DNA of 64,000 nt. Source: Dioscorea cayenensis subsp. rotundata. Taxonomy: Eukaryota > Streptophyta > Magnoliopsida > Dioscoreales > Dioscoreaceae. The notes beneath the pieces were generated by a model. It searched no databases, had not been told where the DNA came from, and saw only the letters and a program-made list of their open reading frames with translations. How positions within the stretch are numbered: position 1 is the first letter of the stretch; each line of letters starts with the position of its first letter. The stretch spans positions 2,094,908-2,158,907 of the forward strand of contig NC_052491.1 in the NCBI RefSeq assembly GCF_009730915.1. The letters run 5' to 3'. Made by a program: the position numbers and the translations under genes. Below, piece after piece: positions 36,114 through 48,326 of the stretch.

Positions 36114-36624
36114 TTTTATTTAGGTTTAATTGCCGTATATATCCCTGTAATTGTGTACTTTCTACCCTTTTAGTCCGTGTAATACTTTTAGGTACATTTA
36201 AGTCCTCAAATTTGATCGACTTGTGACTTTCTAGTCCGCGGCATAGATGACGTTAACTTTGCCGTTTCTTTTGCGCGACGTGACTTTATTTATTACGAAA
36301 TTGGGGGGATTAAAAAGTCCCAAATCGATCAAATATGAGGACTTAATTGTACCTAATGGCGAATGCGACTTTTTTATTACGAAATAGGGGGATTAAAAAG
36401 TCCAACTCAATCAAATATAAAAACTTAATTGTACTTAACAGCGAATATTTAAAGCCATGACCGCTAAAAAAAAAAGGCAAAGATAACGCCATCTACACCT
36501 CGGACTAGAAAGTCCCAACTCGATCAAATATGAGAACTTAAATTTATCTAAAAGTATTACAAGGACTAAAAAAATAGAAAGTACACAATTACAGGACCTG
36601 TATGGCAATTATACCTTTTATTTA
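36114..36624. mobile_element. MULE-type MITE with ~145-bp inverted repeats
   Basis: The element spans 36123-36615 (493 bp). The first and last ~145 bp are inverted repeats with few mismatches, beginning ggtttaattgcc and ggtataattgcc. A 9-bp duplication (ttttattta) flanks it at 36114-36122 and 36616-36624. Long terminal repeats and a 9-bp duplication are typical of Mutator-like elements. The middle contains further copies of the internal phrase gatcaaatatgaggactta. There is no coding region. Confidence 0.92.
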
Positions 36625-37560
36625 TCTAGAAAGAATTTTAAAATCATGAATGTTGTAACCATGATTTTGCTGAAGAAATGAAATTTAGAAAAGTCCTACT
36701 TGCTTAGTGTTTTAGTATGTGAGAATTAATTAACGCATTTCCATGGATTTTAGTTAGACGAAAGTTCATTTTTGGGGGGTTATTTCACTGCTGGCCACAA
36801 ATGTTTCATCATTATAACGGTATGACCACAAATATTTTTTTTATAACGTTGTGGTCACAAAACTATTCTGAAGCCCCTCCCCAATGCCGGAGGCACCACT
36901 TTTCAAGTAATATAAGATTTTATTTTTTCAATTTTTTATACTTAAATTAATGTAAATAGACTACTTAGACACATAAAATTATGTGATGTAGATGTGTTTT
37001 TGTGGTTAGTGGGTCTAGTCATGTAGCACATGATCCTAACCCACCCAAGTTCAAATCCTCCTTGGTGTATGTATTTTTTTCACATTTTATTTTTTAATTT
37101 AAAATTACTAAGATTTCAAAATTTTAATTAAAAAAATTAAAAAATATCTTATAAAAAAATTTTAGTAATTTTTATAAATTGATCATTAGGCCTAGCAAAT
37201 ATATGATGTATACCGATAAAAACCTTTATGAGTTTTTTTGTCACGAAAGTATAAAAGTATATGTGTATGTCAAATTTACTTCTATGCATGTCAGTAAACA
37301 CCAAAATAAATAAATAAATCATTGTTCACGTAAGTTGGCTTGCAATACATCAAACTTCCATATAAAAACAATAAATACATCATATTTACGTAATGGCGGT
37401 TAAAAACCTTATTGCAGTTAGCCGAGTTACATTTTCAGAGTTGAAATTTATTTAATTAGATGAAGTAAACTGTCATATAAACCATCGTGTAAAAGACAAT
37501 TAAAATCAAGTTTCCATCTTATATATATAAAGTGCTAAAACAATTGTTTGAATTGATAAC
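36625..37560. other. Spacer with a possible tRNA-like fragment
   Basis: Mostly AT-rich. The stretch at about 37005-37070 includes gtggttagtggg and a B-box-like agttcaaatcc, which may be a SINE or tRNA relic, but no full cloverleaf or duplication was found. This region should hold the promoter and possibly exon 1 of NLR-3; none was identified. Confidence 0.4.
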
Positions 37561-38373
37561 ATGGAGGTTGTGGACATGGATCAACATACAAATCAGTTGA
37601 TGATTGAGTTTAGTAGATGTTGTGTCACTGGATGTTGCTCCCTAAATATTTATCCAAGATTAAATGCTAGCAGAAAAGCAACAAAATTAAAGAAAGAAAT
37701 AGAGGAATTGATGAAAGAAAAATTCATCTAAGTGTTCTGGCGAAGAGGAGGCCTTCCCCAATCTGGTCATAGATATGCCAATCTCAACCACAATTGTTGG
37801 CATAATGATTGGGTCCAATTTGCGTGTTGTCCGTGATTGCCTGACAGATAAAAGATTTGGGATACTTGGGATTTATGCTATGGGAGGGGTTGGCAAATCT
37901 ACTCTCTTGAAAGAAATTGAAAGGTCCATAGATGATTGGAATATGGGTTTCGATTATATCATTCATGCTAGAGCTTCATATAGAACTTCATGTTGAAAAA
38001 TCTCCATGATTGTATAGCTGAACAGTTGCCATTGTGCGAGCCCAGCAGAGAAGCTATTTTTCAAGTTTTTTTGAAATATAAGAACTTCTTATTGTTGCTA
38101 GATGATTTATGGGAGGAATTGGACATCACAATTCTTGGAGTTCCTGATCCACATGATGAGAGTGATGTAACAACTCTATACAAGCACAAAGTAGTTTTTA
38201 CCACCCGATCAAAACAAGTATGTCACTACACTATATTTGGGCTTTAGAGGCAGTTAAACAGAGGGTTTTTAAAAAACCACCTCTATAATAAAATAGAATA
38301 TTTTTTTTATATTTTTAGAGCTGGTTTAGTCCAACCCCTCTACATTAATTTTGTTTTAAAAAATAATTAAAAA

Positions 38374-38430
<57 letters not shown>

Positions 38431-38599
38431 TCGCTCTAATTCCTCCGCCCTCTCCTCTTCGAACCCGCCTCCCTAAACCCTCTCCCCCTCTCTCTCGCTT
38501 GCTCTAATTCCTCCGCCCTCTACTCTTCGAGCCCGCCTCCCCAAACCCTCTCCCCCTCTTCGTGCCACCCTCAAACCCCGGCCCCACAATAACCCTCTC

Positions 38600-38940
38600 A
38601 GAACCCTCATCCCCTTGGCGGCCGCTGCAGCTGCTCTCGCCCTCATTGCCCTCCTCCGCTGCCCTCTCAAGCTAGCCCTCACCGCCTCCCCCATCACTTA
38701 GTCCGAGGCCCTCCCGGAATCCCTCACCGATGATGAGAAAGTCTGCGCACTCAAAGCCCACCTCCCCTCTGATCCAGACGACATCAAGGCGCTCCGATCG
38801 CTACTTGAGCTCAAAGTGAAGACCAATCTACTCCCCGACGCTATCACCATCATCGACCGCCTCATTGCTCTGGAACCTGATGACAAGGACCTCCCCCTCG
38901 GTCTCTTCTCTCTTCTCCTCCCCCTTCTTCTTACTCTTCC
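38600..38940 (+). pseudogene. Captured TPR-protein gene fragment (SLOW GREEN 1-like) in the CACTA
   Basis: This segment is far more GC-rich than its surroundings. It reads a hydrophobic alanine/leucine stretch, then TAG at 38699-38701. From 38702 the same frame reads SEALPESLTDDEKVCALKAH, then DIKALRSLLELKVKTNLLPD and AITIIDRLIALEPDD. The ALRSLLExKxKxxxLxxAIxxIDRLIxLEP pattern is that of TPR units in chloroplast SLOW GREEN 1-like proteins; the identification is from memory of the family. Codon use differs from the NLRs. The frame is lost after about 38935. It is host sequence carried by a transposon and not a functional gene here. Confidence 0.5.
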
Positions 38941-40523
38941 ATAGATGTTTATATCCTTGTTCATTGATAGTCTACTACAAATCACTCTCTGATATGCACT
39001 TTTTTCTATCGAGATATCAATGCTCTCGAAGTGAACACTCCTGGAACAATGCATAATCTGCTGAACTACATTAACAAATTAGTGACAATGGAGTTTGTGG
39101 GCAATGTTCTCTTTGATGCATACATCAGTTACAATTGACTTGTGAGGAAATGTTTTCTAAGTCCATAATCTATCCACATTATTGTCATTTGTGCTCTATA
39201 TTCTATTGAATCATGAAATTCTCTCTCTTTTGTAGAAATTATAGTTTTTGAGTTAAATATAATAGGTTTCTTTTTGGAGGTGTCAATATTAAAGCTTATA
39301 TTTAACCTTCACACACACACACAATATACCACATTGAAACTGTTATTGTTCAACTGATTATTGAACTCAAGCCTCTTGCTTCTTTTTGTGAAGTATCATG
39401 ATGATTGGTATGCCTGATTCTCACTTGCCATGTGCTAAACTTTATAACTTTTTGTGGTACCCTCGTTGACAGCGCCTAACCATCTCTATCTTCTGATTTT
39501 TCTATTAAGTAGTTTGTACAGAATAGTTTCTAAGCCTTTTTTTCTTTTTGCATGGCTGATATATTAATCTTTATTTCATGAATTATCATTTTGTAATTGT
39601 ATGATTTATTTTTGGTTTGATGAGGAGAATAAAGAGGTACAACTTTTGGCTGATGATTTAATGTGGATAGGCTTTGGTTGAGACTCGAGTAGTATTAATA
39701 TAAGACTATACAATGACATATATATATGAGTTCTGTTCTATGACAGGGTGACTCTTTGATTTTATATTTCTCTACTCTAAAGGATAGCACAAGTATATTT
39801 TATTTACTTGATGTTGTTGGAATAAAATAAAAGTTTGCTTTGGTACAAAGTTCGAGATTCACCTAACACTGAACTTGTAAAATACCAGCAAGTTACTAAT
39901 TACATTATTCTTTTTAACTTCTATAAAGTGCATGGCTACTTCTGGATGCAATTGGGAATATTGATCATTGAATAGTAGCTAAGCTAATAACATCTTTCTC
40001 CTCCATCAGTTATACTTCTTGATATCTTTATCTGGTTTTCCTAGTCTTGCTTCTCCATTCCAACTACTATTTCTTACATTATATTTGGCTGGATGTATCC
40101 TCTTATAAAGCAAAAAAGCTACAGGTGTAGTAGCCTCCCCACGGAATGTGACTCCAGAGAAGTCAAAAGGCCAGGGAATGTTATGACCAAACAAGAAAAC
40201 TGTTGAAGGATGGTTCAATAAGTTGTTGTAAATGGTAAGTACTGTTGCAATATGTAGTTTAAGCACCTAAAGCATAAATACTCATTGTTGGTATATCTTA
40301 TTATCCAAAAAGATTCTAACTAAGTTCTATTAGTACAACTTGTTTTTGAGGATTTAAAAACTGCTTTCTAAAAAACTCGGCCGGTATAAAATTTATCAAT
40401 GCTCTTGCCCATTTTTTTTTAAAGTCAGATCTCATCAATAGAGTTGGATGCCATAAAACTTATAAGTTATGAACAATTATCTTCATAAGCAGGTATATGA
40501 TGTATGATTAAATGCTAATATTA

Positions 40524-41016
40524 TTCTTGTTTATTTTTTATTTTTTATTTTTTTTATTTTCTTTTTGAAGAACCTCTCAAACAGAGAGGCTGTTTATTGA
40601 AAAAGACAAAGAGAAAACAAAGGCCTACACAGATACAGATGAACTACAAACAGAAACAAAAAATACAAACAAAGCAACTTAGAATTTGAACCCATTACAG
40701 AAGAATGATTTCATGATCCAATAAGGTAGATCTTTTCCAGATAAGAAAAAGGTTAAGATATTGACGATGAAATCCAAAAGACGCTAGATTAGTAGCAGGG
40801 ATTCCCCATGACGATGGAATGATATGAATACGAGGGCATCTACTCATGTCCAAAAGAAACTTCAGGTTGCTGATTTGGTCTTGATATCTCCAGGAAGAAG
40901 TGAAATCCGAGAACTGGATAAGATCAAGTGTTGCTTGGTGATCACAGAAGATATGCGTGACCGGGGTCCGAAGCTCCAAAGCAGTTTGAAAATCTCTGTT
41001 TATTGTTCTTGTTTAT
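40524..41016 (-). mobile_element. Nested 5'-truncated LINE 3' end with target duplication
   Basis: Read on the minus strand, 40535-41005 encodes the end of an RNase H-like domain (LRTPVTHIFCDHQATLDLIQ, then IHIIPSSWGIPATNLASFG), a short 3' UTR and an A-rich tail. The tail is the T-rich run at 40535-40567 on the plus strand. The 11-bp duplication ttcttgtttat flanks it at 40524-40534 and 41006-41016. The coding part is frame-preserved for about 90 codons. It inserted inside the CACTA element and is not closely similar to the LINE at 7794-12488 in its 3' end. Confidence 0.85.
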
Positions 41017-41039
41017 AAATCTCTGTTTCTCTGTGAAAT

Positions 41040-44000
41040 GATTGAAAACTTGATGACAAATTTAGAAAGGGTATAATCCCAAAACTTGATGACAAATTTA
41101 GAGGATAAACCGAAAATGATTGAAAACGTGTTATTTGAAAATGGAGGCTACATTATTCTGTATCTCTAGCAAATTCCATTCTTCATTCAGAAAACTTTTG
41201 TTTGTTGCTATATTATTTGCATTTATTTGTTTGTTTTTCCTTTTTAGTGTGTTCTCTCATGAATCATATTTTTAGTTTGCAATTTCTCATTTTGTTTGGG
41301 TTGGATATAATTGAAGTTGTAGATGTATCTTAAAACACGTAGTTCAAGGATTCGAATAAACATGCCGTAGTCTTTAGGGTTATGTATGTGATCCCTCTGT
41401 ATTCTATGGTTGCTATATCATATGCATACGCTGCTTCTTCTTGTGTGCCTGTTTTTATTCATTTTGTCACTAATCATTTTGATAAACATGTGTCAAGTGT
41501 GTTTAATTCGGTTGAAATTAATGTCATTATATCATGTGATAAATTCAGTTGATTTTATTATGAAATTTGACTTCTTAAATTGAGAATTCAGTTTAGTTGC
41601 TGAACTTACTGTAAGTGCCAAGATAGAGGTACTTTTGTTGCCAAACACTACCAATCATTGTTTCCCATCTTCCATTGTGATGATGCCTGCATTATTTCAT
41701 ATTTTATGAAAAAGTTTAGTGCTAATGAGATTCATCTGAATCATTGATCTTAAATAAAATTTAGTGGATATGTATGGGCATACCTTGCAATTTCCCTGTA
41801 TTTTGAGACACCTCTTGAGAAGCCACTGCTCTTCCTGCTAACAAAGCAATTAATTTCTTCAATAAAAGTGGTTTCATTCTTTTAATGAAAAAATTTTAAG
41901 GAAGTATATAGAGTTCATTAGGGACTAGAATCTAATACCTTCTTAATGGGGCTAAGTACTCCTCTCTAGTCACACTTTGCTTTATTTCAACTCTTTCTCA
42001 TAATTAGATAATTGAGATTATATTGTGAATATTTATATTTCATTTTCAAGATATTACAAACAGATTTAAAAAAAAATAGAAATTTGCTGGGAAGTTTGCG
42101 AAGGTTGTAGGTGCCCAGTACTTTAGTGCAGCAAGATCATAGCTCTTGCTGCTGATTCTTCTTCATCATAAGCACCAAGATAAACTTACAAATAAAAAAT
42201 AAAAAAAATCACTGAATTTGATTATATATATACAATAAAGTGTAATTAATTAGTACCTTGTTTTCCCTTCTTTTGTGTTGCATTCCAAGAACCTTTGTCC
42301 CAGAGGTGTGTTTCAAACCTACCTGTCCATCTATGTCTGCAAAAACAAATTCAATTCCCATTTTATTCAAAATTTAGCAAATAAATTCTTTGTCTTCTGT
42401 TTGTCTTCTCTTTTATCAAATTCCCATGCAAATTTGATTCCCACATGGCTCACATTCCCATGAACCATGGGAACGAGAAACCTTCCGAGTCCACTTACAG
42501 GCAAATGCAACAGAAAATAAAGTTACCATTATAACCCATCATTTTAGAATTCATTCCACTAGTTCAAATATTCTTTACCATTATATTCCAACCTTAGATA
42601 TTTCACTAAAATGACAAAATTCCCTTGCCTTCCTAAAATGACCAAACTACTAAAATGCATTTATCTTTTACCCATGGAAGTTACCAATTTTATGTGTTTT
42701 ATTATCATTCAAAAATTGTATACAAGGGTATTTAGATAATTCACAGATTAGCAATATTATATTCGGATCCAAACAAGTTACTGTAACACATCGATCATAG
42801 TGATCCCTGTATTTCACATTCCCAAGAATGTGTATCCATGTTACGCCGCCACATTCCATGAACCAAATGAGCCTTGCTGTATATAATCTGAATGATACCT
42901 TCCACTAATTCCTTCTCTTGTATTTTTGCAGCTATTACCTGATATGGAAATCAATCTCCTTGCTCAAGTCATGAGCCTTGTTCAATAACAGCTCAATCTC
43001 CTGCCTTCCGGACAAATTAGCCAGGGTAGAGCTGCTGGAAGAAATGGTAACTAACTAACATTGAGAAATTGATATCGGATTGAACCACAGCTGAATTTAT
43101 AAACCTACTTTTGTCTGGCGGTTGTAGTTCTGCTTGCAGTTTTTCTCAATGTAGATCCTTTGGTAATGTAGATGAATTTGTTCATATGATCTGCTTCAAC
43201 AGATGATGATGCTTTCATTTCTTGTCTTCTTCCACCAGTGTGTCATGGAATAAGAACAATTACTTTGAAATGAAACTGCAGACGTCTGGCTTCTTCTGCA
43301 GGTGGTGATGAGTCAAGAGTCATGTGCATGGGCACCTACAAGGGATACTAGAACTGCAAAACTACATTAATAAGCATAGCAAATATGATTTATGTGTGGG
43401 TAAGTTAAACTGAATACATTGATTATTGGCGTTTCATTAAACTGACTTCAGTGTACAAAGATGCAGATCCTTGATTGATGATGCTGATTTGGTAAACTGA
43501 AGCCAGTTTTAAAAGATAGAAAATGAATGTGCTTATTATTCTTTATTCCTCTACAACTGGTAAATAGAAATGTATTCTTGTTTCTAAATGGTAGCAGAAA
43601 TAGTGATTATGATGAGTTGACTAGATGCTACCCATGTGCTTGGAAACTTGCTTTTGATTAATTTTGATTACAATAAACTTTCCCATTATGCAGAGCATGG
43701 AACTTAAGATGATTGTAGAGTACATTATAGCAGATGGATAGGTTTGAGTATTTGTTGCAAGTAAGCGAGCGTGGTAAGTCTCTTCTGTTATTTTCTTCCA
43801 TAAATTGGCATGCATGTGATCTAAGAAATGTTGGCAAAGATTTTTCAGGTTTTCATTTATTAGCCAACACATCACATTATTTGATTCAAGGGGTAATTGA
43901 TTGACTCATCAGCTTCTATTTAATGGCATGCATATTTAAACAGGAAAAGCTAGAAATGTTAAACAAGTTGCGTATCCACTGTTGCAGTCACACTCATGAT

Positions 44001-44190
44001 CAAAAGCCCCTGTTTTTCTGCAGTCACCTCCTCTAGAGGTACTCCTGAAACATGAATTAGAGATGATATTGTTGCTAAACAAATAAAACCCCACATTGTT
44101 GCTGCTATCAATACCCCACATAGTTATAGAGAATGATAATGCTCATGAACTAATTATGATATGCTTGATTATCAAAAATAGATTACTAGT
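41040..44190. other. CACTA interior without recognised genes
   Basis: AT-rich sequence with intron-like composition. Small exon-like islands are bordered by ttgcag acceptors (for example after 42930), which may belong to the captured gene or to a lost transposase, but none reads as a known domain. A short direct repeat (acttgatgacaaatttaga) occurs at about 41047-41104. Confidence 0.4.
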
Positions 44191-44204
44191 TGTTTTTGTT
44201 CTCA

Positions 44205-44620
44205 AGTTTCTCTGCTTGTTTGTTGGTTGATTATTGTATTTGGTATTCATATTCTGGCCAAAAATGTGATCTTTGTGCTCTTATTTGTTGTTATTCTTCA
44301 TTGTCAAGTTTCTATTACGTAAAAATATTATCTTTGAACTTGTTGAAATGTGTTGTTGATTTTAACTCTCTCTTTGTTTGTCAACATGGTTTTCTAATTT
44401 GGTATTGTTAATGGTAGTGAAAATGTAATCTTTTGTGCTTTGATAAATTGTTAATTCTTTCCCGATGATCAAGTTCAATTCCGATGGAAATATTATATTT
44501 GAACTTGTTGATATGTGTTCTTGTTTTTTACTTTTTCTTTATCTTGTCAACTTGGTTTTCTTATTTGGTATTATTATTCGATCGAATGTAATCTTTTGAG
44601 CTGATTGATTTGTGGTCGTA
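44205..44620. repeat. Tandem repeat in the CACTA, ~166-bp unit
   Basis: Two full units and one partial unit share cttgttgaaatgtgttgttg / cttgttgatatgtgttcttg, aatgtaatcttttg and ttggtatt. Units differ at many positions. Confidence 0.7.
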
Positions 44621-44892
44621 TGTTGTTCTTATTGATTCCCTAATTTCTATGGCGGTCAAATTTTTATCTTGTATTGATGTTTTGCACACAATTATTTTAC
44701 CCATGCTTGTTAAGAAGACTTTGAATTCCTAATGTTCTTGACTTCCAAAGCACCTAGTACTGAACATTATTTATTGGCAACCATTTAACTTCTTATTCTG
44801 GCTTTCATGATGAAGCAATGATCGAGAAACAAGTAGCTATTACGATTTGTTGCACGGAATAAGTAAGCATCATTTTGCATAAATTTTTGCAG

Positions 44893-44990
44893 TAGGATGA
44901 TTGGGATGATGATGATGTGAATGATGACTTCTTATCGCGATTGAAGAATGAGCTTGATAGCAACTTTGAGAAGAAATAGTCGGAGTAATA
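44893..44990 (+). pseudogene. Acidic terminal-exon-like fragment in the CACTA
   Basis: After a ttttgcag acceptor the sequence reads DDWDDDDVNDDFLSRLKNEL followed by DSNFEKK and a stop. It has the composition of a real C terminus. It could be the last exon of the gene captured at 38600-38940, but no intermediate exons are clear and the link is a guess. Confidence 0.35.
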
Positions 44991-45339
44991 GGCTACGAGG
45001 CCGATGAATCAATTTCACTGTCTTCTTAACAATTCTCTCTTAAAGATCGGGTTGTTGTGCCAAACTAAAAGCGATTCTTTTTATATAAACCGAATCTATA
45101 ACATGTTTTGGGTTTCTAATCAAGAGATTCCAAACCCTTGGGCTATGGTTTAATATAGCTTATTTATCAAAGAATCGAGTTAGTATTTTATTTTCCTTTT
45201 TAAGCCGGTGGGTTGAATTAGTAGTTTATTTTGTCAAAAAAAAAACCCGAATTTATGTGTATTTTACTATTTTATTTTGTAAAATAAAAATAAAATGTGA
45301 GTTTTTAATGGGTTAAAAGCAGGTTTTTAAATGATGAAA

Positions 45340-45774
45340 TAATATTTATTCAATTAAAAACTAATTATTAAGCATGTTTTTGAGGGGGTTATATTTTAAT
45401 TGTTGAGGTGGTTATAACCGCCTCTACAAGATATAGTGTTAGTAAAACTTTATTAATCGTAGAGGCGGTTATAACACCTCTAAAAATATAGACTAGAGTT
45501 TTTAAAAATTTTAATTGTAGGCGGTTATAGCGACTTCTAAAAACTATATAAATTAGATGCTCTTATAAATTGTGAGGCGCCTCTATAAGTAAAAATATCT
45601 TTCGGTGGTTTAAAAACCACTTCCTTACCTATTAATTTATGTATCAAAGCGGTTCAGACTAATACGAGCGGTTTAGAGGCAGGTGAAAAATTCACAGCTA
45701 AAAGCTATAGAGGCGGTTTTAACCACCACTATAGGTCTTGAAAACCGCCTCTACAACTATTTTTTAGTGTAGTT
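45340..45774. promoter_or_regulatory. Right subterminal repeats of the CACTA
   Basis: At least six copies in both orientations of gaggcggtt(a/t)taac-like sequence occur up to the right end; weaker copies lie at 38240-38345. CACTA transposases bind repeated subterminal motifs, so these are the probable sites. Closely spaced opposite copies can pair. Confidence 0.7.
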
Positions 45775-47529
45775 TGTGATTGCATGAAAGCTCACAAGAA
45801 GATCAAATTGGAATGCTAAGACAAGGATGAAGGGGGGCAGCTTTTCAAAGAAAATTTAGCGATGGATTTGGAAGGTAAATCTTGTATAGAGGAAGCAGCA
45901 AAAGAGGTGGTCAATTTATGTGGTGGTTTGCCACTAGCTCTTATAGTGGTTGGGTGGGCTATGTCAAACAAGACAGCAACAGCAGAGTGGAATCTCATGT
46001 TCGATCAGCTGCAAGGTAGGCTTTCCTCAAGTTTATGTGAATCAATGTTTTATATTTGAAAGGCAGTTATGACAGTCTAGTCAATCAAACCCTTCAACAG
46101 TGTTTCTTATGTTTCTGCTTGTGGCCTAAAAAAAGCTCATCTCAACTGAAGATATAATCAAATGTTGGTTAGGGTTTGGACTGATCTCCTGCTTTGATTC
46201 TTTATCTGAAGCTTACATGCATGGATGCTATATCCTTGAAATCTTGGAGGATGCAAGTTTGGTAGTAACTCATGATAATAAAAGAGTAGCTAAGGTACAT
46301 GAAGTAATACATGGCATGGTCCAATGGATAGCCATAGGATTTGGGGGTGCTAGCAACAAGCCATGGTTTGTTAGACAAAACATTAATGTAGAACAGTTAT
46401 CATTGGAGGAGGTGGAGACATGGTTTGAGCTGGAACGAGTGTCAATAGTCAACTGTGATATGAATTGTTTGCCTCAGTTGCAGTTTGAGTGCCCAAGCCT
46501 CTTGAGTTTGAACATTCAGCATAATCAAAGACTAGAAAATCTGCCAAAAATCTTTCTTAGACAAATGCCAAATCTCACATACTTGAATATATCTTCCACT
46601 AGAATTCATGAGCTCCCAATTGAGATCATCACACATTTGTTTAACCTTGAGTTTCTTGACATATCACGCACAAAAATCAAATCACTTCCGCAAGAGCTGG
46701 GAAATTTGAAAAAATTGAAATACCTTTTTTGTGGATATCTGTTTCTAGGCAAATTACAAGCTGGGCTGTTATCAAATTTTGTCACAGTCTACAGGTGCTT
46801 GACCTATATCCATATGGGTATGTAGAGACAAAAGGAATTCGAGATACTGAGGAGGTTTGAAAGGTATAGGAATGTGTGCATCTTCTTATAGAGATCCTCA
46901 ACAACTCTCCCACCTGCCAATTGTCAATATTAATATTCAAGAAATTGAAGGCTTGCTGACACTTCAACTTAGTAGTTTAACAAGTGAAGGTCATGGGTGT
47001 CAAAAGGAACTTCAAATCAGATCATGCACTACCATTTCAAAATCTGGTGATTACTAATGGAACTAAGATAAATCTCAAGTTTCTCAGATTATTTGATCTC
47101 CAGAAATTGAGAAGTTTTATTTGGAGGATTGAGCCGAAAGAAGTTTTCCAATGCTTCAACTTGTCCAAATTGAAGCATGCCACACCTATGATGAGTCTTC
47201 ATTGGGTCTTGCATCTCCCGGTCCAATATGTTTTGGTATTAAAAAATTGTGATGCAATGGAAGAATTGATAGATGAAGAGGTGGGAGAAATTGAAGAGAC
47301 AACGCCATCACTACGTTTCCCAGACTAAAGTATTTGACAATAGTTCATTTACCAAAGCTAGTGAAAATAAGCAGTTGTGCATTAGATTTCCCTCATCTTT
47401 CAAAGGTTCACTTGGAGGACTGTCCAAATTTGAAGAGGCTTCCATTCAAGCCCGATATCATCAACAACCAAGGCCTATTGATTAAATGTGAGAAGAAATG
47501 GTGGGAGATGTTAGAGTGGGATGATGCCA

Positions 47530-48130
47530 GTACCCAATCCCAATTTTGCTCAAATAGCACAGAAGAGGAAGAAATTGCAGAATTTTTTGGTATTTTTCAA
47601 AACCATAGAAAATTATATTTTAGTTTCAATTTTCATGTTGTGGTGTGTTGTTAATTAATAAAAATATTCTTGTTACTTTCATTTGCAGTTGGCAATGTTC
47701 CTACAGAAGATGAAGAAATTGCGGAATATTTTGGTATTTCTCAAAAATAATGGATTCTATCTATTTTATTTTTAATTTTTTTATTGTGACGTGTTGCTAA
47801 TAAAATTATAAATTCTTATTAATTTTATCTGCAGTTGGCAATGTCCCCACAAATGACAAAAGAAATTGTGGAAGTGTTTTGTATTTTTTTCAAAATTATG
47901 GATATTTCAATTTCAATTTTCAATTTCCTATTATGGTCTGTTAAATTATGGTAACTAATATACTATTATATTTGTCCATTTTCTTAACACTCTTAAATTG
48001 GGGCATTTATCGTCATTTGTCACAATAATAATAAATACTTATTGTGGTGTGGGTTTCTAATAAAAACATTTTTGTTATTTTTATTTGTAGTTGATCTTGC
48101 TGCTACATGTGCTCACGAAGGCTCTCCAAC
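47530..48130 (+). repeat. Exon-like repeats downstream of NLR-3
   Basis: Three successive segments carry a similar acidic peptide, each of the latter two preceded by a tttgcag or ctgcag acceptor. They are about 47565-47620 (EEEEIAEFFGIFQN), 47690-47750 (VGNVPTEDEEIAEYFGISQK) and 47833-47905 (VGNVPTNDKRNCGSVL, decayed). A fourth acceptor (tttgtag, 48090) is followed by unrelated sequence. Spacing is about 130-145 bp. They look like duplicated small 3' exons with their introns. No known domain is recognised. Confidence 0.55.
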
Positions 48131-48209
48131 AATATCTTCATTTGTTGAGGTAATCGTTGAAAGTTTTGCTTATTTAGTTGTTTATTTTCATGGAGGGAGG
48201 TTTGGGAGA

Positions 48210-48276
48210 TTTGTATCCATAGGCGGAACCAAGGGGTGTAAGGGGGTGCTCAACACCCCTTTGCCCATGAGAATGA

Positions 48277-48326
<50 letters not shown>

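Larger units (their letters stand above)
38221..45777. mobile_element. 7.55 kb CACTA (En/Spm) transposon
   Basis: The element spans 38224-45774. The left end is CACTACACTATATTT; the right end, as complement, is aACTACACTAAAAAAT, so the final base is changed. The 3-bp duplication tgt is at 38221-38223 and 45775-45777. Both ends have subterminal copies of gaggcggtt/aaccgcctc. No En/Spm transposase was recognised inside. It carries a captured GC-rich TPR-gene fragment, a (TC)n tract at about 38372-38427, a nested LINE 3' end and an internal tandem repeat. It is therefore non-autonomous. Its insertion split NLR-3 in RNBS-B. Confidence 0.93.
37561..47575 (+). pseudogene. NLR-3: CNL resistance pseudogene split by a CACTA element
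   Basis: The plus-strand gene starts near ATG 37561 (MEVVDMDQHTNQLMIEFSRC), a coiled-coil region with CCSLNIYPRLNASRKATKLK. After a stop and frameshift comes the P-loop GIYAMGGVGKSTLL (about 37868-37910), then after another shift kinase-2 FLLLLDDLWEELDI (about 38080-38120) and RNBS-B KVVFTTRSKQVC ending at 38223. The CACTA element interrupts codon-exactly there. The frame resumes at 45778 with MKAHKKIKLEC, then CGGLPLALIVVG, the MHD-like KVHEVIHGM and LRR segments (NLTYLNISSTRIHELPIE, LFNLEFLDISRTKIKSLP) in pieces to about 47575. Several frameshifts and stops exist apart from the transposon. The MHD position reads VHE rather than MHD. Confidence 0.85.

Noticed and set aside
37005..37070. Possible tRNA gene
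   Set aside because: A B-box-like sequence is present but the arms do not form a full cloverleaf by eye; kept only as a note in the spacer entry.
38473..39054. Arginine-rich minus-strand frames
   Set aside because: They are antisense to the GC-rich TPR fragment; the plus strand gives the recognisable protein.
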